A DNA stretch of 64,000 nucleotides from Falsiroseomonas ponticola. Lineage in GTDB: Bacteria > Pseudomonadota > Alphaproteobacteria > Acetobacterales > Acetobacteraceae. Every line of letters begins with the position of its first letter. Position 1 is the stretch's first letter. Position numbers and translations under genes: made by a program. Below are positions 11,660-24,010 of this stretch, piece by piece. Location of the stretch: positions 372,001 through 436,000 of the forward strand of contig NZ_JAERQN010000004.1 in NCBI RefSeq assembly GCF_016805305.1, written 5' to 3'. Under the pieces are notes generated by a model. It had not been told where the DNA came from and did not search any database. It saw only the letters and a program-made list of their open reading frames with translations.

Positions 11660-12579
11660 CGAAGCATGTCGCGGTGCTGCATGGCGGCTTCTCGGCCGAG
11701 CGGGAGGTGAGCCTGGCGACCGGCGGGCAGGTGGTCGGCGCGCTGCGGGCGGCGGGCTTCGAGGTTACGCCGATCGAGGTGGGTGCCGATCTGGGCGCCG
11801 TGATCGCCGCGCTGCAGGCGGCGAAGCCCGACGTGGTCTTCAACGCCCTGCATGGCCGCTTCGGGGAGGATGGCTGCATCCAGGGCGTGCTGGACTGGAT
11901 GGGCCTGCCCTATACGCATTCCGGCGTCCGTGCCTCCGCCCTTGCCATGGACAAGGCGGCGTCCAAGGCCGCCTTCGCCGCGGCGGGCATCCCCGTGCCG
12001 CCCGGCCGGATCGTCACGCCGGAGGAGCTGGAGGCGGAGGACCCCCTGCCCCGCCCCTATGTCGTGAAGCCGATCAACGAGGGCTCCTCCGTCGGCGTCG
12101 AGATCCTGCGGGAGGGTGACAATCGCCGCGCGGAGATCGCGCAGCGCTGGAAGTTCGACCGCCGCATCATGGTGGAGGCCTTCATCCCCGGCCGCGAGCT
12201 GACCGTCGCCGTGATGGGCGACCGGACGCTGGAGGTGACGGAGATCGACACGGGCCACGTCTTCTACGACTACGACGCGAAATATGCCGATGGCGGCAGC
12301 CAGCACACGCTGCCGGCACCGGTGCATCCGGCGACACGCGCCAAGGCGATGGAGATCGCGCTGCGCGCGCACCAGGTGCTGGGCTGCCGGGGCGTGTCCC
12401 GCGCCGACCTGCGCTACGACGACACGGCGGGCGAGCCGGGCCAGCTCTACCTGCTGGAAGTGAACACCCAGCCAGGCATGACGCGCACCAGCCTGGTGCC
12501 GGAGCAGGCCGCGCATGTCGGCATCCCCTTCCCCGACCTTTGTGCCTGGATGGTGAGGGAGGCGCGCCATGGCCCGTAA
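11656..12579 (+). CDS. ddl: D-alanine:D-alanine ligase
   Basis: ATP-grasp ligase making the D-Ala-D-Ala used by MurF. The product is 307 residues. Visible features are VLHGGFSAEREVSL at the N-terminus, NALHGRFGEDG, the ATP-grasp VVKPINEGSSVGV, and EVNTQPGMT near the C-terminus, which carries metal and substrate ligands. It starts in an ATGA overlap with murB. Its last 11 bases overlap ftsQ. Position in the dcw cluster corresponds to ddlB. Confidence 0.95.
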   Translation: MTKHVAVLHGGFSAEREVSLATGGQVVGALRAAGFEVTPIEVGADLGAVIAALQAAKPDVVFNALHGRFGEDGCIQGVLDWMGLPYTHSGVRASALAMDKAASKAAFAAAGIPVPPGRIVTPEELEAEDPLPRPYVVKPINEGSSVGVEILREGDNRRAEIAQRWKFDRRIMVEAFIPGRELTVAVMGDRTLEVTEIDTGHVFYDYDAKYADGGSQHTLPAPVHPATRAKAMEIALRAHQVLGCRGVSRADLRYDDTAGEPGQLYLLEVNTQPGMTRTSLVPEQAAHVGIPFPDLCAWMVREARHGP

Positions 12580-13453
12580 CGCCCCGGTTTCCTCCCGCGC
12601 CCGCGCGGCGCGGCGCGATCCCGATCGCCCCAGCAAGCTGCGCCTGTGGCTGAAGCGCCGGCGCGGGCTGATGCGGCCGGCGGCACTCGGCGTGATGGCC
12701 GCGGCGCTGGTGATCGGCGTCGGCTACGCCGTCTATGCCAGCGACCCGGCCGGGCGCATGCGCGCCATCGTGGAGAATGTCGGCGATATCGGCCTTTCCG
12801 CGGGGCTCGAGGTGACGGAAGTGGTGGTGCAGGGCCGCCGCAATACGCCGTCCGACCTGATCAGCGCCGCCATCGGTGCGCAGCGCGGCGATCCCATGCT
12901 CGCCTTCTCCCCGGAGGAGGCGAAGACGCGGCTGGAGACGATTGCCTGGGTGGAGGCCGCGCATGTGGAACGGCGCCTGCCCGGCACCATCCTGGTGCGG
13001 CTGACGGAGCGCACGCCCTTCGCGATCTGGCAGCACAATAGCCGCTTCGCGGTGATCGACCGCGAAGGCCGCGTGGTGGCGACGGAAACGCTGGACGCCT
13101 TCGGCCCGCTGCCACTGGTGGTGGGGGCGGGCGCCGACAAGCATGCGGCGGCGCTCTATGACCTGCTGCTGGCGCACCGGAACATCCTGGAACGCACGCA
13201 GGCGCTGGTGCGCGTTGGCGAACGGCGCTGGAACCTGCGCCTGCACAACGGCACGGACGTGCTGCTGCCGGAAGGGCAGGAAGCGCCGGCGCTGAACCGG
13301 CTGGCGGAGCTGCAGACGCGCAATGCGCTGCTGGATCGTCCGCTCGCCGCCGTCGATATGCGGCTGCCGGATCGCCTGGTGCTGCGCCAGCAGCCCGCGC
13401 CCGAACAACCCGCGCAGCCGCAGCGCCGCACCACCGCGAGCACGCGCGGATGA
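12569..13453 (+). CDS. ftsQ: Cell division protein FtsQ
   Basis: Bitopic divisome protein that links early cytoplasmic and late periplasmic components. The product is 294 residues. It has a basic cytoplasmic N-terminus (about 1-35), one membrane helix (about 36-57), then a POTRA domain (about 80-153) with the typical LEVTEVVVQGRRNT strand, followed by the beta domain (VIDREGRVVATET). The C-terminus is a short Pro/Gln-rich tail. The start lies inside the end of ddl, with a purine-rich GAGGGA just upstream. It overlaps ftsA by 4 bp. Confidence 0.93.
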   Translation: MARNAPVSSRARAARRDPDRPSKLRLWLKRRRGLMRPAALGVMAAALVIGVGYAVYASDPAGRMRAIVENVGDIGLSAGLEVTEVVVQGRRNTPSDLISAAIGAQRGDPMLAFSPEEAKTRLETIAWVEAAHVERRLPGTILVRLTERTPFAIWQHNSRFAVIDREGRVVATETLDAFGPLPLVVGAGADKHAAALYDLLLAHRNILERTQALVRVGERRWNLRLHNGTDVLLPEGQEAPALNRLAELQTRNALLDRPLAAVDMRLPDRLVLRQQPAPEQPAQPQRRTTASTRG

Positions 13454-14742
13454 ACGCGCTGTCCCGCCTTCCCGCCGGCATCGATCCGCCGCCCGAGAAG
13501 CGCCGCCGCGGCGCGCGCAGCGGGCCCTTCGGCGTGCTCGACATCGGCACCACGAAGGTGGTCTGCCTGATCGCGCGCATCGAGGGAGACGGGGAGCCGC
13601 GCGTGCTCGGCTTCGGCTGGCAGCGCGGGCGCGGCGTGAAGGGCGGCTCCATCATCGACCTCGAGGAAGCCGAGCGCGCGATCCGCGCCGCGGTGGGGCA
13701 GGCGGAGGAGATGTCGGACACGCAGCTGTCCGGCGCCATCGTGAACCTGTCCTGCGGCCAGCCCGATTCGCGCCTGCTGCATGTGCAGTGGCCGATCGGC
13801 GGGCGCGCGGTGACCGATGCCGATCTGCGCGCGATCCTGCATGAAGGCCGGCGCCGCGGCACGGAGGATGGGCGGGAGACGGTGCATGGCTCCCCCGTCT
13901 CCTTCACCGTCGATGCCACGCCGGGTGTCGAGGATCCGCGCGGCATGGTGTGCGACACGCTCGGCGCGCGCGTGCACCTGGTGGATGCGTCGCAGGCGGC
14001 GCTGCGCAACCTCGGCGCCTGCCTCGCGCGCTGCGACCTGGAGGTGGAGGAGCTGGTTTCCGCGCCGCTCGCCGCCGGGCTCGCGACGCTGGTCGAGGAT
14101 GAGAAGCGAATCGGCGCCACCGTCATCGACATGGGCGGCGGCACGACCTCCATCGCCGTGTTCAGCGAGGGGCAGCTGATCCACACGGCGCAGATCCCGG
14201 TTGGCGGCTGGCAGGTGACGAATGATCTGGCGCGTGTGCTCTCCACGCCGATCAGCCATGCCGAACGCCTGAAGACGCTGCATGGCGGCGCGCTGGCCGC
14301 CGCGGATGACGAGCGCGAGATGCTGCCGGTGCCGCTGGTCGGCGAGGATGAGGATCACATCGCGCGCGTGCCGCGCACGATGATCGTGAACATCATCCGC
14401 CCGCGGCTCGAGGAAACCTTCGAATTCGTGCGGGAGCGGCTGGAGCAGGCCGGAGTCGCCAAGGAAGCCGGCACGCGCGTGGTGCTGACGGGCGGCGCCA
14501 GCCAGATGATCGGCGCGCGGGAACTGGCGGCGCGGGTGCTGGACCGGCAGGTGCGAATCGGCCGGCCGCGCAGCGTGCGCGGCCTGCCGGATACCGCTGG
14601 TGGCCCGCCCTTCGCGGCCGCGATCGGGCTCCTCGCCTGGGGTGCCGGCGAAGGCCGCCCCGTGGTTGACATCGCCCCCGGCATCGATCGGCCGCAGGGC
14701 TCGATTCGCCGCCTCTATGCGTGGCTGCGGGACCGCTTGTGA
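13450..14742 (+). CDS. ftsA: Cell division protein FtsA
   Basis: Actin-like ATPase that tethers FtsZ to the membrane. The product is 430 residues. Nucleotide-binding motifs are FGVLDIGTTKVVCLIAR (phosphate 1), VIDMGGGTTSIAVF (phosphate 2) and VVLTGGASQMIG (adenosine). The last residues (RRLYAWLRDRL) form the expected amphipathic membrane-targeting helix. An ATGA overlap couples it to ftsQ. A 77-bp gap separates it from ftsZ, which has its own strong ribosome-binding site. Confidence 0.95.
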   Translation: MNALSRLPAGIDPPPEKRRRGARSGPFGVLDIGTTKVVCLIARIEGDGEPRVLGFGWQRGRGVKGGSIIDLEEAERAIRAAVGQAEEMSDTQLSGAIVNLSCGQPDSRLLHVQWPIGGRAVTDADLRAILHEGRRRGTEDGRETVHGSPVSFTVDATPGVEDPRGMVCDTLGARVHLVDASQAALRNLGACLARCDLEVEELVSAPLAAGLATLVEDEKRIGATVIDMGGGTTSIAVFSEGQLIHTAQIPVGGWQVTNDLARVLSTPISHAERLKTLHGGALAAADDEREMLPVPLVGEDEDHIARVPRTMIVNIIRPRLEETFEFVRERLEQAGVAKEAGTRVVLTGGASQMIGARELAARVLDRQVRIGRPRSVRGLPDTAGGPPFAAAIGLLAWGAGEGRPVVDIAPGIDRPQGSIRRLYAWLRDRL

Positions 14743-14819
14743 TGCGCCCGCGCCGCATTCCCCCCATCCCAATCCCCCGGCCGGTGCGCTAGGCTGAGTT
14801 CCAGGAGAGGCCCCGACAC

Positions 14820-16325
14820 ATGACCCTGAACCTGACCATTCCGATCCACCAGCACACCGACTTCAGCCCGCGGATCACCGTCGTCGGCGTGGGCGGTGGC
14901 GGCACGAATGCCGTGAACAACATGGTGGCCATGGGCCTGGACGGCGTGGAGTTCCTCGTCGCCAATACCGATGCGCAGTCGCTGGTCCACAGCAAGGCGG
15001 ACCGGCGCGTGCAGCTCGGACCGCATCTGACGCAGGGACTCGGCGCCGGCGCGAAGCCGGAGATCGGCCGTGCGGCGGCGGAGGAAGCGACCGAGGAGCT
15101 GGCGCGGCACCTCGATGGCAGCCACATGGTGTTCGTCACGGCGGGGATGGGCGGCGGCACGGGCACGGGCGCGGCGCCGGTGATCGCCCGCATGGCGCGG
15201 GAGCGGGGGATCCTGACCGTCGGCGTGGTGACGAAGCCCTTCGACTTCGAAGGCCCGAAGCGCAAGAAGTCCGCCGATGCGGGCATCGAGGAGCTGCAGC
15301 AGTTCGTCGATACGCTGATCGTCATCCCGAACCAGAACCTCTTCCGCCTGGCGAATGAGCGCACGACCTTCGCCGAGGCGTTCAAGATGGCCGACAACGT
15401 CCTCTACATGGGCGTGCGCGGCGTGACGGACCTGATGGTCAATCCGGGCCTCGTGAACCTCGACTTCGCCGATATCCGCACCGTGATGGCGGAGATGGGC
15501 AAGGCGATGATGGGCACGGGCGAGGCCGAGGGCGAGGATCGCGCCATCAAGGCCAGTGAGGCCGCGATCAGCAACCCGCTGCTGGAGGACACCTCCATGC
15601 GCGGCGCGCGCGGCGTGCTGATCAACATCACCGGCGGCTACGACATGACGCTGTTCGAGGTCGATGAGGCCGCGAACCGCATCCGCAAGGAAGTGGACGA
15701 GGACGCGAACATCATCTTCGGCTCCTCGGTCGATGAGACGATGAACGGCCGCCTCCGCGTCTCCGTCGTCGCGACCGGCATCGATGCGCGGGAGAACCGG
15801 GAGGCCGAGCGGCCGAAGCTGGTGGCGATGGGCGGCGGGGCGCCGGTGCAGGCCGTGGCCACGGCCAGCGTCGCCCCCGCCCCGGCCGTGCGCTCCCCGG
15901 GCGGCTTCACGCCGCGGGTTGCCGCCGCGCCGGCCCCGGCCGCGATGCGGCCCGCGCAGTCCTACGTGGCGCCGGCCGTGCCGCAGCCGGTCGCCCCGGC
16001 CCCTGCCCCGGCGCCCGTGGCGGCCGAGCCTCCGCCGGTGGTGGAAGGCCCCGTGGTGATGGCGCAGCAGGCCGAGGTCGGGCTGCGCGCGCCGGCGACC
16101 ACCCGGGCGCCTGCGGCCCCCGCGCCGGCTCAGGCGGGCGGCCTGAACAACCTGTTCCGCCGCGCGACGGGCCTGATGCGGCGCGACGTGCCGGAAGCGC
16201 AGGCCCCGGTCGCGCCGGTGGCGCGCGTCGAACCGCCCGCGGCGCCGCGGCCGGTGGCGCGTGCACCGCAGCAGGACGAGATGGGGCTCGACATCCCCAC
16301 ATTCTTGCGCCGCCAGAGCAATTAA
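14820..16325 (+). CDS. ftsZ: Cell division GTPase FtsZ
   Basis: Tubulin-like GTPase forming the Z ring. The product is 501 residues, longer than the usual ~380-400 because of a Pro/Ala-rich linker of about 150 residues after the polymerising domain. The tubulin signature GGGTGTG is at 15150-15170. The conserved C-terminal peptide for FtsA/ZipA-type partners is [14 protein letters not shown] at the end. An AGGAGAGG at 14803-14810 sets the start. Long linkers are common in alphaproteobacterial FtsZ. A perfect hairpin follows the stop. Confidence 0.97.
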   Translation: MTLNLTIPIHQHTDFSPRITVVGVGGGGTNAVNNMVAMGLDGVEFLVANTDAQSLVHSKADRRVQLGPHLTQGLGAGAKPEIGRAAAEEATEELARHLDGSHMVFVTAGMGGGTGTGAAPVIARMARERGILTVGVVTKPFDFEGPKRKKSADAGIEELQQFVDTLIVIPNQNLFRLANERTTFAEAFKMADNVLYMGVRGVTDLMVNPGLVNLDFADIRTVMAEMGKAMMGTGEAEGEDRAIKASEAAISNPLLEDTSMRGARGVLINITGGYDMTLFEVDEAANRIRKEVDEDANIIFGSSVDETMNGRLRVSVVATGIDARENREAERPKLVAMGGGAPVQAVATASVAPAPAVRSPGGFTPRVAAAPAPAAMRPAQSYVAPAVPQPVAPAPAPAPVAAEPPPVVEGPVVMAQQAEVGLRAPATTRAPAAPAPAQAGGLNNLFRRATGLMRRDVPEAQAPVAPVARVEPPAAPRPVARAPQQDEMGLDIPTFLRRQSN

Positions 16326-16333
16326 GGCCCAAA

Positions 16334-16364
16334 TAGGGCATTGCTGCGTCACAGCAATGCCCTA
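16334..16364 (+). terminator. Perfect 13-bp hairpin after ftsZ, probable transcription terminator
   Basis: TAGGGCATTGCTG (16334-16346), a 5-nt loop CGTCA, and the exact reverse complement at 16352-16364. It starts 9 bp past the ftsZ stop. The following AATTTC is a weak U-tract, so intrinsic termination is likely but may be partial. It would close the dcw transcription unit before lpxC. Confidence 0.7.
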
Positions 16365-16406
16365 ATTTCAATGACTCGCGACGTAATACCGCGAAACAAG
16401 GCTTGA

Positions 16407-16433
16407 ATGGCATTCGCAGGTGGCGAGTGCCAT
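16407..16433 (+). promoter_or_regulatory. Second stem-loop in the ftsZ-lpxC gap
   Basis: ATGGCATTCGC (16407-16417), loop AGGTG, then GCGAGTGCCAT (16423-16433). This is an 11-bp stem with one T/G mismatch that becomes a G.U pair in RNA. No T-run follows. It sits about 145 bp before lpxC, so it could be part of the lpxC leader or a protein-binding site. Function unknown. Confidence 0.4.
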
Positions 16434-16576
16434 CTTGACCTGGGTGATCCCGTCGGGACACCCGCGCCGGTACAACCGCAGAACGCGGACCGGCGTTGTC
16501 GGAACGGGGGATGCGCTGCTGAAGGGGTCCGCAAGCCGCGGATTCCGTCACGCGACGCAGACAGAGGCGCAAGCAG

Positions 16577-17524
16577 ATGGACGGTTTCCTTCCGATCGAC
16601 AGGGCCCGGCGCAAGACGCTGAAGACCGCGATCGGCTGCGTGGGCGTCGGTCTGCACAGCGGTCGCCGGGTTTCGCTGACCCTCTGCCCGGCCCCGGCCG
16701 GCACCGGCATCGTCTTCCGCCGCACCGACCTCGGCATCGACATCCCCGCCCGCTTCGACCGCGTGGCCGATACCCGCCTCTGCACGGCCCTCGTGGCTGC
16801 CGACGCGCCGCAGGCGCGGGTCGGGACGGTGGAGCATGTGATGGCCGCGCTGGCCGGCACCGGAGTGACGGACGCGATCCTGGAGATCGACGGGGCCGAA
16901 GTGCCCATCCTGGACGGTTCCGCGGCCCCCTTCGTGTTCCTGATCGACTGCGCGGGCACCACCAGCCTGAACCTGCCGGCACCGGTGATCGAGGTCCTGC
17001 GCCGCGTGCGGGTGGAGGAGAAGGGCGCCTTCGTCGAGCTTCTGCCGGCCGCCACGGCGGGCTTCGAGGCGGAACTCTCGATCGACTTCCCCTCCACCGC
17101 CATCGGCAGCCAGAGCGTCGGCATGCGCGTCACCCCGGCCGCCTTCCGCGCCGGCCTGGCGGATGCCCGGACCTTCACCCTGGCCGAGGAGATCGCGCGC
17201 CTGCGCGCCGCCGGCTTGGCGCAGGGCGGCAGCCTGGCGAATGCGATCGTGGTGGATGGCCCGCTGGTGCTGAACCCCGGTGGCCTGCGGCGGCCGGATG
17301 AATTCGTGCGCCACAAGCTGCTGGATGTGGTGGGCGACCTGGCGCTGGCCGGGGCGCAGCTGTCCGGCCGCTTCGTCGGTCATCGCTCCGGCCATGCGCT
17401 GAACAACAAGCTGCTGCGGGCGATGTTCGCGGATCGCAGCGCCTGGCGCCTGGTGGAAGGCGAGGTGCCGGCCGATGGCGCCACCATCCGGATGCCGGCC
17501 GCCGCGGCGCCGGCGATGGCCTGA
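16577..17524 (+). CDS. lpxC: UDP-3-O-acyl-N-acetylglucosamine deacetylase LpxC
   Basis: Zn-dependent deacetylase, the committed step of lipid A synthesis. The product is 315 residues. Zinc ligands are visible in VEHVMAAL (His) and HKLLDVVGD (His and Asp). GHRSGHALNN carries the catalytic His region, and EIDGAEVPILDGSA is also typical. ftsZ followed by lpxC is the common proteobacterial order. The 251-bp gap before it holds two hairpins, so it probably has its own promoter. Confidence 0.96.
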   Translation: MDGFLPIDRARRKTLKTAIGCVGVGLHSGRRVSLTLCPAPAGTGIVFRRTDLGIDIPARFDRVADTRLCTALVAADAPQARVGTVEHVMAALAGTGVTDAILEIDGAEVPILDGSAAPFVFLIDCAGTTSLNLPAPVIEVLRRVRVEEKGAFVELLPAATAGFEAELSIDFPSTAIGSQSVGMRVTPAAFRAGLADARTFTLAEEIARLRAAGLAQGGSLANAIVVDGPLVLNPGGLRRPDEFVRHKLLDVVGDLALAGAQLSGRFVGHRSGHALNNKLLRAMFADRSAWRLVEGEVPADGATIRMPAAAAPAMA

Positions 17525-17658
17525 TCCACCCGTTCGCGGTTGCCAGCCGGCCGCGCCTGCCGCATCACCCTGCCGTGACGGGGTGAGCGAAGGCTTCTCA
17601 CGAAGCGCGACCCCCGCCTTGCCCCTGGTGGGCCGCGACGTGGTATAGGGGGGTTCTC

Positions 17659-18519
17659 ATGCGTGACCGGTCAACGATGCTCCGACGCCTGCTGCCCCTC
17701 GTCCTCATCCTGCCTATCGCGGCGTGTTCCGGGCCCTCCGCCTGGGACGGCCGGCAGAACTCGCTCGGTGCCGCCCGGCCCGGCGCGACCGGCCAGGATA
17801 CCTCGCCCGAAGCGCTCTATGCCGCGGGGATGGAGGAGCTGAACGCCGAGCGGTTCCAGCGCGCGGTCCAGCTGTTCGACACGGTGGAGCGGGAACACCC
17901 GTATTCCGCCTTCGCGACCAACGCGAAGCTCATGTCCGCCTATGGCGAGTACATGCGCAACCGCTACACGGAAGCCCTGGGCGCGCTCGACCGCTTCATC
18001 CAGTTGCACCCGGCGCATCGCGACATCGCCTATGCCTACTACCTCCGCGCGCTCTGCTACTACGAGCAGATCAACGACACGGAGCGTGACCAGCGCACGA
18101 CCGAGCAGGCCATGGCGGCGCTGCAGGACGTGGCCAACCGCTTCCCCAACACGCCCTACGCCCGCGACGCGCGCCTGAAGATGGACCTGGCGCGCGACCA
18201 CCTGGCGGGGCGGGAGATGGTGGTGGGCAGGTTCTACCAGAACCGGCGCCTCTACACGGCCGCGATCGGCCGCTTCCGCCGCGTGATCGATGAATACCAG
18301 ACGACGAATCACGTGCCGGAAGCGCTGCACCGGCTGACCGAAATCTACCTCGCGCTCGGCCTGACGGATGAGGCGCGGCGCACGGCCTCCGTGCTCGGCC
18401 ACAACTACCCCGGCAGCCCCTGGTACCAGGACAGCTACGCGCTGCTGGTGGAGGGAGCATCGCCGGCGGAACAGGATCGGCCCGGCTTCCTGCGCCGCGC
18501 CGTAGGCTGGATCTTCTGA
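17659..18519 (+). CDS. bamD: Outer-membrane assembly lipoprotein BamD
   Basis: Lipoprotein of the BAM complex that inserts beta-barrel proteins. The product is 286 residues. The signal peptide ends in the lipobox IAAC with the lipidated Cys at about residue 23. TPR-like helices follow (EALYAAGMEELNAERFQRAVQLF and four further repeats), with the conserved AYYLRALCYYEQI segment. A GGGGGG just upstream supports ATG 17659; ATG 17677 would also give a normal lipoprotein signal. lpxC-bamD-recN-ligA is a familiar alphaproteobacterial order. Confidence 0.93.
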   Translation: MRDRSTMLRRLLPLVLILPIAACSGPSAWDGRQNSLGAARPGATGQDTSPEALYAAGMEELNAERFQRAVQLFDTVEREHPYSAFATNAKLMSAYGEYMRNRYTEALGALDRFIQLHPAHRDIAYAYYLRALCYYEQINDTERDQRTTEQAMAALQDVANRFPNTPYARDARLKMDLARDHLAGREMVVGRFYQNRRLYTAAIGRFRRVIDEYQTTNHVPEALHRLTEIYLALGLTDEARRTASVLGHNYPGSPWYQDSYALLVEGASPAEQDRPGFLRRAVGWIF

Positions 18520-18541
18520 GCCGCGGGGCGCAGCGCCCGTC

Positions 18542-20220
18542 GTGCTGACCGCCCTCGCCATCCGCGACGTGGTGCTGATCGAGCGGCTCGACCTCGTCTT
18601 CGGGCCGGGGCTGACGGTGCTGACCGGCGAGACCGGCGCGGGCAAGTCCATCCTGCTGGACAGCCTGGGGCTCGCGCTCGGCGCGCGGTCCACGGGTGGC
18701 GGCCTGGTCCGTGCGGGCCAGGCCCAGGCCAGCGTGGCCGCCGCCTTCGCACCCGGCGACCAGCACCCTGCCCGCGCGGTGCTGGCCGAACAGGGAATCG
18801 AGTCGGAGGAGGAGATCGTCCTCCGCCGCATCGTCACCGCGGATGGCCGCAGCCGCGCCTTCGTGAACGACCAGCCCGTGGGCCTCGCCATGCTGCGGCG
18901 GCTGGGGTCGCTGCTGGTCGAGGTGCAGGGCCAGCATGACCAGGTGGGCCTCGCTGATCCGGCGCATCATGCGGGGCTGCTGGATGCCTCCGGTGCGCTG
19001 GACGGTCTGCGCGGCAGCGTGGCGGAGGCCCATCGCGCCTGGCGGGAGGCGGAACGCGCCCTCGCCACCGCGCGGGAAGAGATCGCGGCCGCCCAGCGCG
19101 ACGAGGAATTCCTCCGCCACGCCGTGAGCGAGCTGGAGGATTTGGCGCCCGTGGAGGGCGAGGAGGACCAGTTGGCGGCGGAGCGCCAGCACCTCCAGCA
19201 GGGTGAACGCCGGGGAGAGGCGATCGCGGAAGCGCTCGCCGCGCTGCAGCCGCGGGACCGGCGCAGCGCCAATCCCGGCGCGGCGCTGCGCAGCGCATCC
19301 CGCGCCCTGGAGCGCCTGCCCGCCCCCAACACCGATGCCGAGCCGGCGCTGGAGGCGCTGGGCCGCGCGCTGGATGCGCTCTCGGATGCGGAGACGGCGC
19401 TGGAACGCCTGGCGCATGAGGCCTCCGCCGATCCGCGGCGCCTGGAGCATGTCGAGGAGCGGCTCTTCGCGCTGCGCGCCGCGGCCCGGAAGCACCTGGT
19501 GCCGGTGGTGGAGCTGCCGGGGCTGCTGGCGTCGCTGAAGGCACGCCTCGCCGCGCTGGATGCCGGCACGGGCCAGGTGGCGGCGGCCGAGCAGCGGGCG
19601 CGGGAGACGCGCGGGGCCTATGTCGCCGCGGCCGGGCGGCTGACGGCAGCGCGGCGGGACGCGGCGCAGAAGCTGGAGAAGGCGATCGCGCGGGAATTGC
19701 CGCCCCTCAAGCTGGATCGCGCCCGGCTGGTGGTGGAGGTGGCGGAGAAGCCGGAGCCCGCCTGGGGCCCGGATGGCGTGGACCGCGTGACCTTCCTGGT
19801 CTCCACCAATCCCGGGCAGGCGCCGGGCGCGCTGGACAAGGTCGCCTCGGGCGGTGAGCTGTCGCGCCTGATGCTGGCCTTCAAGGTCGTGCTGGCGCGG
19901 GGGTCGCCCGTGCCGACGCTGGTCTTCGACGAGGTGGATAGCGGCGTCGGCGGCGCCACCGCGGCGGCCGTGGGCGAACGCCTGGCCCGGGTGGCGGAAC
20001 GGCTGCAGGTGCTGGTGGTGACGCATTCGCCGCAGGTCGCCGCGCGCGGCGGGCGCCACTTCTCCGTGGCCAAGCAGGTGAAGGCGGGGCGGGCGGAGAC
20101 GCGCGTGGTGCCGCTGGACGTGCCGGCGCGGCGGGAGGAGATCGCCCGCATGCTGGCGGGGGAGAAGGTGACGGAGGCCGCGCGGATGGCGGCGGACAGC
20201 CTGCTGGCGGGCAGCCTCTT

Positions 20221-20224
<4 letters not shown>
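18542..20224 (+). CDS. recN: DNA repair protein RecN
   Basis: SMC-like ATPase acting in double-strand-break repair. The product is 560 residues from a GTG start. It has an N-terminal Walker A (GETGAGKS, about residues 29-36), a long central coiled coil with many Glu/Arg/Ala heptads (about 155-370), the ABC signature ASGGELSRLML near residue 437, and Walker B TLVFDEVDSGVGG. The end overlaps the next gene in GTGA. A short GC-rich hairpin (18526-18538) lies between bamD and recN. Confidence 0.95.
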
Positions 20225-22858
<2,634 letters not shown>

Positions 22859-22897
22859 CGCTTGCGCCGGCGGGCGTTGCAGCCCTATCTGCGCGCC

Positions 22898-23227
22898 ATG
22901 TCCGCCTTCTTCCTTTCGGCGCTGCTGCTCTCGGTGGCCGCCTATATCCATACGCGGTCGGAGGACCCGGCCATGCGGCCGGCCAACCCGATCGCGGACC
23001 TGTTCTGGCGCGGGCTGTCCTATCTGTGTCTGGCGGTGTGGGCGCTGATGATCCTGCGCGGCTTCTACACCCGCCACTGGGCCGATGGGCTGGCGGCGCT
23101 GCTCGGTTCCTTCGCCGTCAACTGGTGGTTCGGCTATCGCGGGCCGAAGCCCGCCTGGCCGGGAGTCTCCATGCTGTTCGGCGTGGTGGGGCTCGGCCTG
23201 GCCGTCTATTCCTACCTCTACGAGTAG
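22898..23227 (+). CDS. Small hypothetical membrane protein
   Basis: I do not recognise this family. The product is 109 residues from ATG 22898; a TTG at 22862 would add 12 residues. It shows three to four hydrophobic segments: AFFLSALLLSVAAYI at the N-terminus, YLCLAVWALMILRGFY, an Ala-rich central segment with NWWFGYRG, and VSMLFGVVGLGLAVYSYLY at the end. It lies 39 bp after ligA. Its last 10 bases overlap the convergent metallo-hydrolase gene. Confidence 0.7.
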   Translation: MSAFFLSALLLSVAAYIHTRSEDPAMRPANPIADLFWRGLSYLCLAVWALMILRGFYTRHWADGLAALLGSFAVNWWFGYRGPKPAWPGVSMLFGVVGLGLAVYSYLYE

Positions 23228-24006
23228 GGCGGCAGGTCGAGGCGCGTTGCCTCCGGGTTTCCCGGCTCCGCCGGGAAGCGGCTGCGCACCAGCGGGTCAT
23301 GCCCCGGGATCACCAGGCTTTCGTCGCCACCCGCAAGCGCCCGCGCCCGACGCCAGCCCTGCACCATGGCGCCCAGGTCGAAGACGATGGGGAACGGGTT
23401 CTCCCGCGCCATGTTGGCGTAGTAGTGGCTGGCGTCGCCGGCGATGACGAGGGGGCCGCGCGCCGTTGCGATGCGCACCATCTGCAGCCCGCCGGAATGG
23501 CCACCGACGCCGTGCAGCGTCACGCCCGGCGCGACCTCCCCTTCCCCGTCATGGAAGACCACGCGATCCGCATAGACGGCGCGCACCAGGCGGACCACGT
23601 CCTCGACCTCGAAGGGATGGCGCAGGCAGTGGCTGCACATGTGGCGGCCGGTGGCGAAGGAGACCTCATTGTCCTGGATGTGCAGGCGCGCCTTCGGGAA
23701 CAGGTCGAGGTTGCCGGCGTGGTCGTAGTGCAGATGCGTGACGATCACGTCCTGGATCGCGGCGGGATCGACGCCGATAGCGCGCAGGCAATCGCCCACC
23801 GGGCGCAGGATGGTGCGGCCGCGCTTCGCCGCCGTCTCCTCGCTGAAGCCGGTATCGACCAGCACCAGGCGCCCTTCCGGCCCGCGCAGCAGCCAGACGA
23901 AGTAGTCCATCGGCATGGCGTCATGCGCATCCGCCACCGGCATCATGAAGTTGGACTGCGCGGTGCGCTCATGCCGCGCGTAGCGCAGCGCCAGGACTTC
24001 CCACAT
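23218..24006 (-). CDS. Metallo-beta-lactamase-fold hydrolase, N-acyl homoserine lactonase-like
   Basis: The product is 262 residues. The zinc motif HLHYDHAG (HxHxDH) lies near residue 92, followed by VGGHSGG (third metal His) and AGDASHYYANM (bridging Asp), then PGHDPLV at the C-terminus. This layout matches the AHL-lactonase-like (AttM/AiiB) branch rather than glyoxalase II. Quorum-quenching activity is inferred from the subfamily; other lactones are possible. It starts 4 bp after the upstream dehydrogenase gene on the same strand, so the two form an operon. Confidence 0.8.
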   Translation of the reverse strand: MWEVLALRYARHERTAQSNFMMPVADAHDAMPMDYFVWLLRGPEGRLVLVDTGFSEETAAKRGRTILRPVGDCLRAIGVDPAAIQDVIVTHLHYDHAGNLDLFPKARLHIQDNEVSFATGRHMCSHCLRHPFEVEDVVRLVRAVYADRVVFHDGEGEVAPGVTLHGVGGHSGGLQMVRIATARGPLVIAGDASHYYANMARENPFPIVFDLGAMVQGWRRARALAGGDESLVIPGHDPLVRSRFPAEPGNPEATRLDLPPYS

Positions 24007-24010
24007 GGCG

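Noticed and set aside
17619..17649. TTGCCC ... TATAGG promoter before bamD
   Set aside because: Spacing of 19 bp, and the start point would fall almost on the start codon, leaving out the ribosome site.
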